Shown: in pieces, positions 60,979 through 64,000 of the stretch
Layout: every line of letters starts with the position of its first letter
Position numbering within the stretch: the stretch's first letter is position 1
NCBI GenBank assembly: GCA_030686995.1
Contig: CM060698.1
Location: 141,007,106 to 141,071,105 of the forward strand
DNA length: 64,000 nucleotides
Reading direction: 5' to 3'
DNA from: Artemisia argyi
Taxonomy: Eukaryota > Streptophyta > Magnoliopsida > Asterales > Asteraceae
Translations under genes and position numbers: made by a program
The notes under the pieces: model-generated
What the model was told of the DNA's origin: nothing
What the model saw: only the letters and a program-made list of their open reading frames with translations
The model's database searches: none

Positions 60979-61230
60979 TTAAGATCCGGAAATGCATTTT
61001 ACTTTGTTCTGGATAGTTCTATCTTCATTGGTAGAAATTGTGTCTCTAGAAGTGCCCATCAGAAACGGTCCTTCATTAATTGATTTCAGACTAGTTTCCC
61101 CATTCTCCTTCCCTTGACAGTAAAGTCAAAATCGTTGTGACCACGATTCGTAATCAATCTTATCGAGCATAGGAGGTCGGGGATCGAACCCAGCAGGTTG
61201 AATGTCATCAGTTGAAGCCGTAGTTGTCAT
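60979..61230 (-). pseudogene. Gag N-terminal remnant of element C
   Basis: From ATG at 61230 the minus strand reads MTTTASTDDIQPAGFDPRPP then MLDKIDYESWSQRF, stops at TGA 61126-61128, and continues LYCQGKENGETSLKSINEGP to a TAA at 60979. This is the start of a common copia Gag (PPML-x-YxxW motif), here with at least two stops. It lies about 2.3 kb from the 5' LTR, an unusually long leader. Confidence 0.75.
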
Positions 61231-61339
61231 GATGTAGTCTTAAACGGGATTTTACAATTCTAGTGACTTAAACCGAGAAATCGATTCTTTCCCGGGATTT
61301 TACTAAAGTCAACAGAAGAAACCGAAAGACGTAATATGC

Positions 61340-61770
61340 GGAATAAACTTAGAATGAGAACTTAGATAAGTCACAATTAGCACTAAGTGTCAAGTCACGA
61401 CAAGTCAAGTTACAATAGATCCGATCGCAATAAGACAAGTCGTGAAGATTAACTCACAACGTCAAATTACAATCAGACTAATCGAAACGACTTAAGTCAC
61501 AACAATTCACCAAGCGCAAGTAGTTAACAGATCACTAGAATCTCACAACTGAGTTAATCGCTGGACACCACCACATCATTGAATTTTTAGATAAGTCACA
61601 GTTTGTACTGAATGTCAAGTCGCGACAAGTCAAGTAACAATATATCCGATCGTGATAAGTCAAGTCGTAAGAGTTAACTCGCAACGTCCAATCACAATCA
61701 GACTAATCGAAACGACTTAAGTTGCAACAATTCACCAAGCACAGGTAGTTAACAAATCACAAGAAAACCT
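61340..61770. repeat. Tandem duplication of a ~250-bp block in the element C leader
   Basis: The block beginning AGATAAGTCACA at about 61362 recurs at about 61589. Both carry 'TCAAGTC(A/G)CGACAAGTCAAGT', 'ACAATCAGACTAATCG' and 'CAACAATTCACCAAGC'. The copies differ at perhaps 10-15% of positions by eye. Confidence 0.75.
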
Positions 61771-62613
61771 CACTACATAGTCACCACAATACAAGAGCTA
61801 ACCGCTGGAAATATAGGTGACCGCTAAGTTGAAAAGTTCACGTTTCTCCCCCAATGATGGTTTCGAGCTTTCGGAAGCATCATTTGACGTGTAAGACCAT
61901 ATACCCGAGAAGCTCTTGTGAAGTATCATTGACATTCTGTAGCATCAAATATCCCATGAGGATTGCTGATTACATCTCCACCTTTGAACTCTTTGGCAAA
62001 CAACCCAATCTCGTATTCTGTCGGCTATTGTTGTGACCACTTGGTGAATTAAACCTGATATACCCATCTTGAAAATGAAGTAGAGTTCCCCAAATTTTTT
62101 ACTTAAGCTTGTACTATTGTTGGAAGAACGGTGTAGAGAATTTGTGCACCATGCAAATCTCTAAGTACTCAATACTATCCTGATAAAGTATGAGACTTTT
62201 ATCACCTCTTGCGATTATCCACAACGTCTTCAGCGTGTGACACTGAGTACTATAATGTAACTCCTTTAAGTGATAGTTAACCAGGTCTTCAACCATCCAC
62301 CCCGACTGCTGGTAACTAGATAAACCAAGTCTTCAACTCAAATCTAAAGCACGAGCAAGTTATCATTGAGAGTCATGCATCCAACCAACCCCGACTTCAA
62401 GATAAAATAAGTATGCACCTTCGTAAAACCCACTTCAACCTCAAATAAGGGATACCAAAATAAACTTCGTGGTCAACTCATGCATTTAAACACCCAAACC
62501 CTAGCCTTGAAACAATGAGAAACTGTTGGATTGGTTAATGGGTAGATGATTGTTTGATGAACGTGATGGTTGAATGATCAAATTCTTGTTGTAGTTTGAC
62601 TTATATAGAGATG

Positions 62614-62936
62614 CGAGCTAACCGCAAACTTGAACTAACCGCAAACTTGAGCTAATCACAAACTTGAGCTAACCACAAACTTGAGCTAACCACAAACTTG
62701 AGCTAACCACAGACTTGAGCTAACCACAAACTTGAGCTAACCGCAAATTTGAACTAACCACAAACTTGAGCTAACCAACAACTTGAGCTAACCGCAAACT
62801 TGAGCTAACCGCAAACTTGAGCTAACCACAAACTTGAGTTAACCGCAAACTTGAGCTAACCACAAACTTGAGCTAACCACAATCTTGAGCTAACAGCAAA
62901 TTTGAACTAACCACAAACTTGAGCTAACCACAGCTA
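62614..62936. repeat. 17-bp minisatellite, about 18-19 units
   Basis: The unit is AACTTGAGCTAACCRCA, repeated head to tail with small changes (CGCAA or CACAA, GAACTAACC variants). It lies in the leader of element C. No coding role is seen. Confidence 0.93.
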
Positions 62937-63290
62937 GGAGGTAACCGCAATCTGAAGGTAAACACAAACTGGAGTTAATCGCAATCTGAAGGTAAACTCA
63001 AATTGGAGGTAATCTCAATCTGAAGGTAAACTCAAACTGGAGGTAATCTCAATCTGAAGGTAAACTCAAACTGGAGGTAATCTCAATCTTTAGCTAACCT
63101 CAAAACAAAAAAATACAAGAAAGTCACTATCTTGCCAGTTTGTCTTTACACAAAAATACAAGAAAGTCACTATCTTGGCAGTTTGTCTTTTTCCCATTAT
63201 TGAGTTATTCTCAACCAAGAAACAAGCTAATCTCAACCAATAAACAAGCTAATCTCAACCAAGAAATGAGCTAATCTCAATCAAGAAACT
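62937..63290. repeat. Further short tandem repeats next to the minisatellite
   Basis: 62937-63095 repeats GGAGGTAATCTCAATCTGAA / GGTAAACTCAAACT units of about 34 bp. 63110-63190 is a direct duplication of a segment containing AAGTCACTATCTTG. 63200-63290 repeats AAGCTAATCTCAACCAA units of about 22 bp. The shared AGCTAA/AATCTCAA text suggests all derive from the 17-bp unit. Confidence 0.85.
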
Positions 63291-63533
63291 TGCACTAAAT
63301 CACATCAAACATCAAAGAAATCAACTAATTCAACCTACCCAAGTGAAAAATTAAGTACTACTAACACCTCAAAACACAACAATACCACCAAATCATCAAA
63401 AACACCACAACCAAAAATCAATTCGAGGTGTTTTCAAAAAAAACATTTCGACCAAAAAAATTGAACCACTAAACCAAGCCACAAATTTGAGCACCAACAA
63501 TCCTAGGATGAAACCTTGGCTCTTGATACCAAA

Positions 63534-63597
63534 TGTAGGATCGAAATATTATGTTGATTCATGTGGTTTCGGGAGGTCTAGTATGGTGGAAGATCAT
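63534..63597 (-). repeat. Truncated right (5') LTR of element C
   Basis: 64 bp matching the start of the left LTR (TGTAGGATC...GGTGGAAGA), then interrupted at 63598. The ATCAT at 63593-63597 is the expected target duplication of the next LTR. Confidence 0.85.
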
Positions 63598-64000
63598 TGA
63601 TGAGGCGAAAAATGATCCGTTTTTAGGGGGTCATTTAAGCCCGAATTCGAATTTATTTGATCAAATATTGCCCTAAATCGTTCCTTTTGTGATTTTAGGT
63701 ACTTTGGGAGAGAAATCTGGAAAAGGAAGCAATTGGGACGTTTTTGGAGCATAAAAGTGAAGAAAACGCCAAAGTCTTAATTTTCCATGCTGGGAACAGT
63801 AGGTGACGGCGTCAAGAGTAACTCTCTGACGGCGTCAAGAGCAAAATTCCATGACGACCCAGTACAGATTTGACGGCGTCACGAAGGTAGGGCGTCAAGA
63901 GTAAAAGTCATGACGGCCTGGAAATGATTAAGTCTTGACGGCATCAAATGTAGATCAAGGCAGTCCGAGAATAGTTTTGGCGGCGAGGTGACGGCGTCAC
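63598..64000 (+). mobile_element. LTR of an F-like element G, running off the window
   Basis: It begins TGATGAGGCGAAAAATGATCC, as in F. The first 403 bp match the F LTR with very few changes (for example AATTGGGACG for AATTCGGACG) and include the TGACGGCGTCA array. Whether it is a 5' LTR, a solo LTR or part of a larger element cannot be seen. Confidence 0.9.

Larger units (their letters stand above)
55485..63597 (-). mobile_element. Decayed copia-type element C
   Basis: The left LTR (55485-55867, 383 bp) is the 3' LTR on the minus strand: just to its right ATCTCCCCCTAAG is the reverse complement of a polypurine tract. The right LTR begins at 63534 and is cut after 64 bp by another LTR. To its left TTGATACCAAA is the reverse complement of TTTGGTATCAA, an initiator-Met-type primer site. 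A gag start remnant at 61230 confirms copia. No RT or integrase could be read in the about 5 kb where pol should be, so it is non-autonomous or decayed. The left flank AAAGT (55480-55484) is the expected target duplication; its partner is outside the window. Confidence 0.82.

Noticed and set aside
62614..62936. CRISPR-like array
   Set aside because: Units are contiguous 17-bp minisatellite repeats without unique spacers, in plant DNA.
1..64000. tRNA, rRNA or microRNA genes
   Set aside because: No cloverleaf-like or rRNA sequence was recognised on either strand. TGG-type primer-binding sites only complement tRNA ends.

Overview
This window is plant nuclear DNA. It holds one ordinary nine-exon host gene at the left end and, from 6340 to the right edge, a single nested pile of transposable elements. 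The retrotransposon proteins (SIRE-type Gag/Pol, the Tat-type antisense gene, the 'KIPCMIG' protease-like proteins, and a Gag remnant with 'RPPMLDKIDYESW') most resemble what I recall from Asteraceae, especially tribe Anthemideae (Tanacetum/Chrysanthemum/Artemisia). That placement is from memory and was not tested by a search.

Host region, 1-6339. A complete NADH-cytochrome b5 reductase gene (CBR1-like, 276 aa) is on the minus strand, with coding exons from 3735 down to 568, all with GT-AG introns. A probable 5'UTR exon lies near 5833-5900. The roughly 2.1 kb 5'UTR intron carries an 829-bp non-autonomous hAT element (4821-5649) with a perfect 8-bp target duplication.

Transposon pile, 6340-64000. 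The base layer is a SIRE-type Ty1/copia element present as LTR1-gag1-(deletion)-LTR2-gag2-pol2. Both LTRs carry the same hAT insertion 16 bp from the LTR start, and that hAT carries a Pack-MULE with a captured receptor-kinase fragment. LTR1 is split by a Tat-type Ty3/gypsy element E (8888-33400, TSD TAGAC). E is itself broken by a minus-strand protease-only gypsy derivative D (12336-18791, with a partial second internal unit) and by a related gag/protease-only element F (22789-31000, TSD CAAGG), which sits inside E's antisense gene. In the second unit, gag2 is interrupted by a young, nearly intact SIRE-type copia element B (40272-51845, TSD AAGTT). B has gag, a full-length pol and two extra ORFs after pol. 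The pol2 gene is interrupted by a solo LTR of the D/F group (53601-54990, TSD CCTAC) and then by a decayed minus-strand copia element C (55485-63597). The right LTR of C is interrupted by a further F-like LTR (63598 to the window end).

Relative ages by eye follow the nesting. E's LTRs differ most (about 15 changes in 496 bp), F's less (about 1%), and B's and D's least (under 1%). Several in-frame stops in the older copies look like CpG/CNG-type C-to-T changes.

Best hunting targets: GC-rich inverted repeats (GGCGGAACCC / GGGTTCCGCC) spread through LTR, gag and post-pol DNA of the copia family; arrays of TGACG(C/G)CGTCA just upstream of the TATA box in D/F-type LTRs; four AAGTGTAAGG(GG) modules, two of them with tetraloop hairpins, in the 3' noncoding part of both D and F; and long open reading frames for protease-like domains that seem to lack the catalytic motif.
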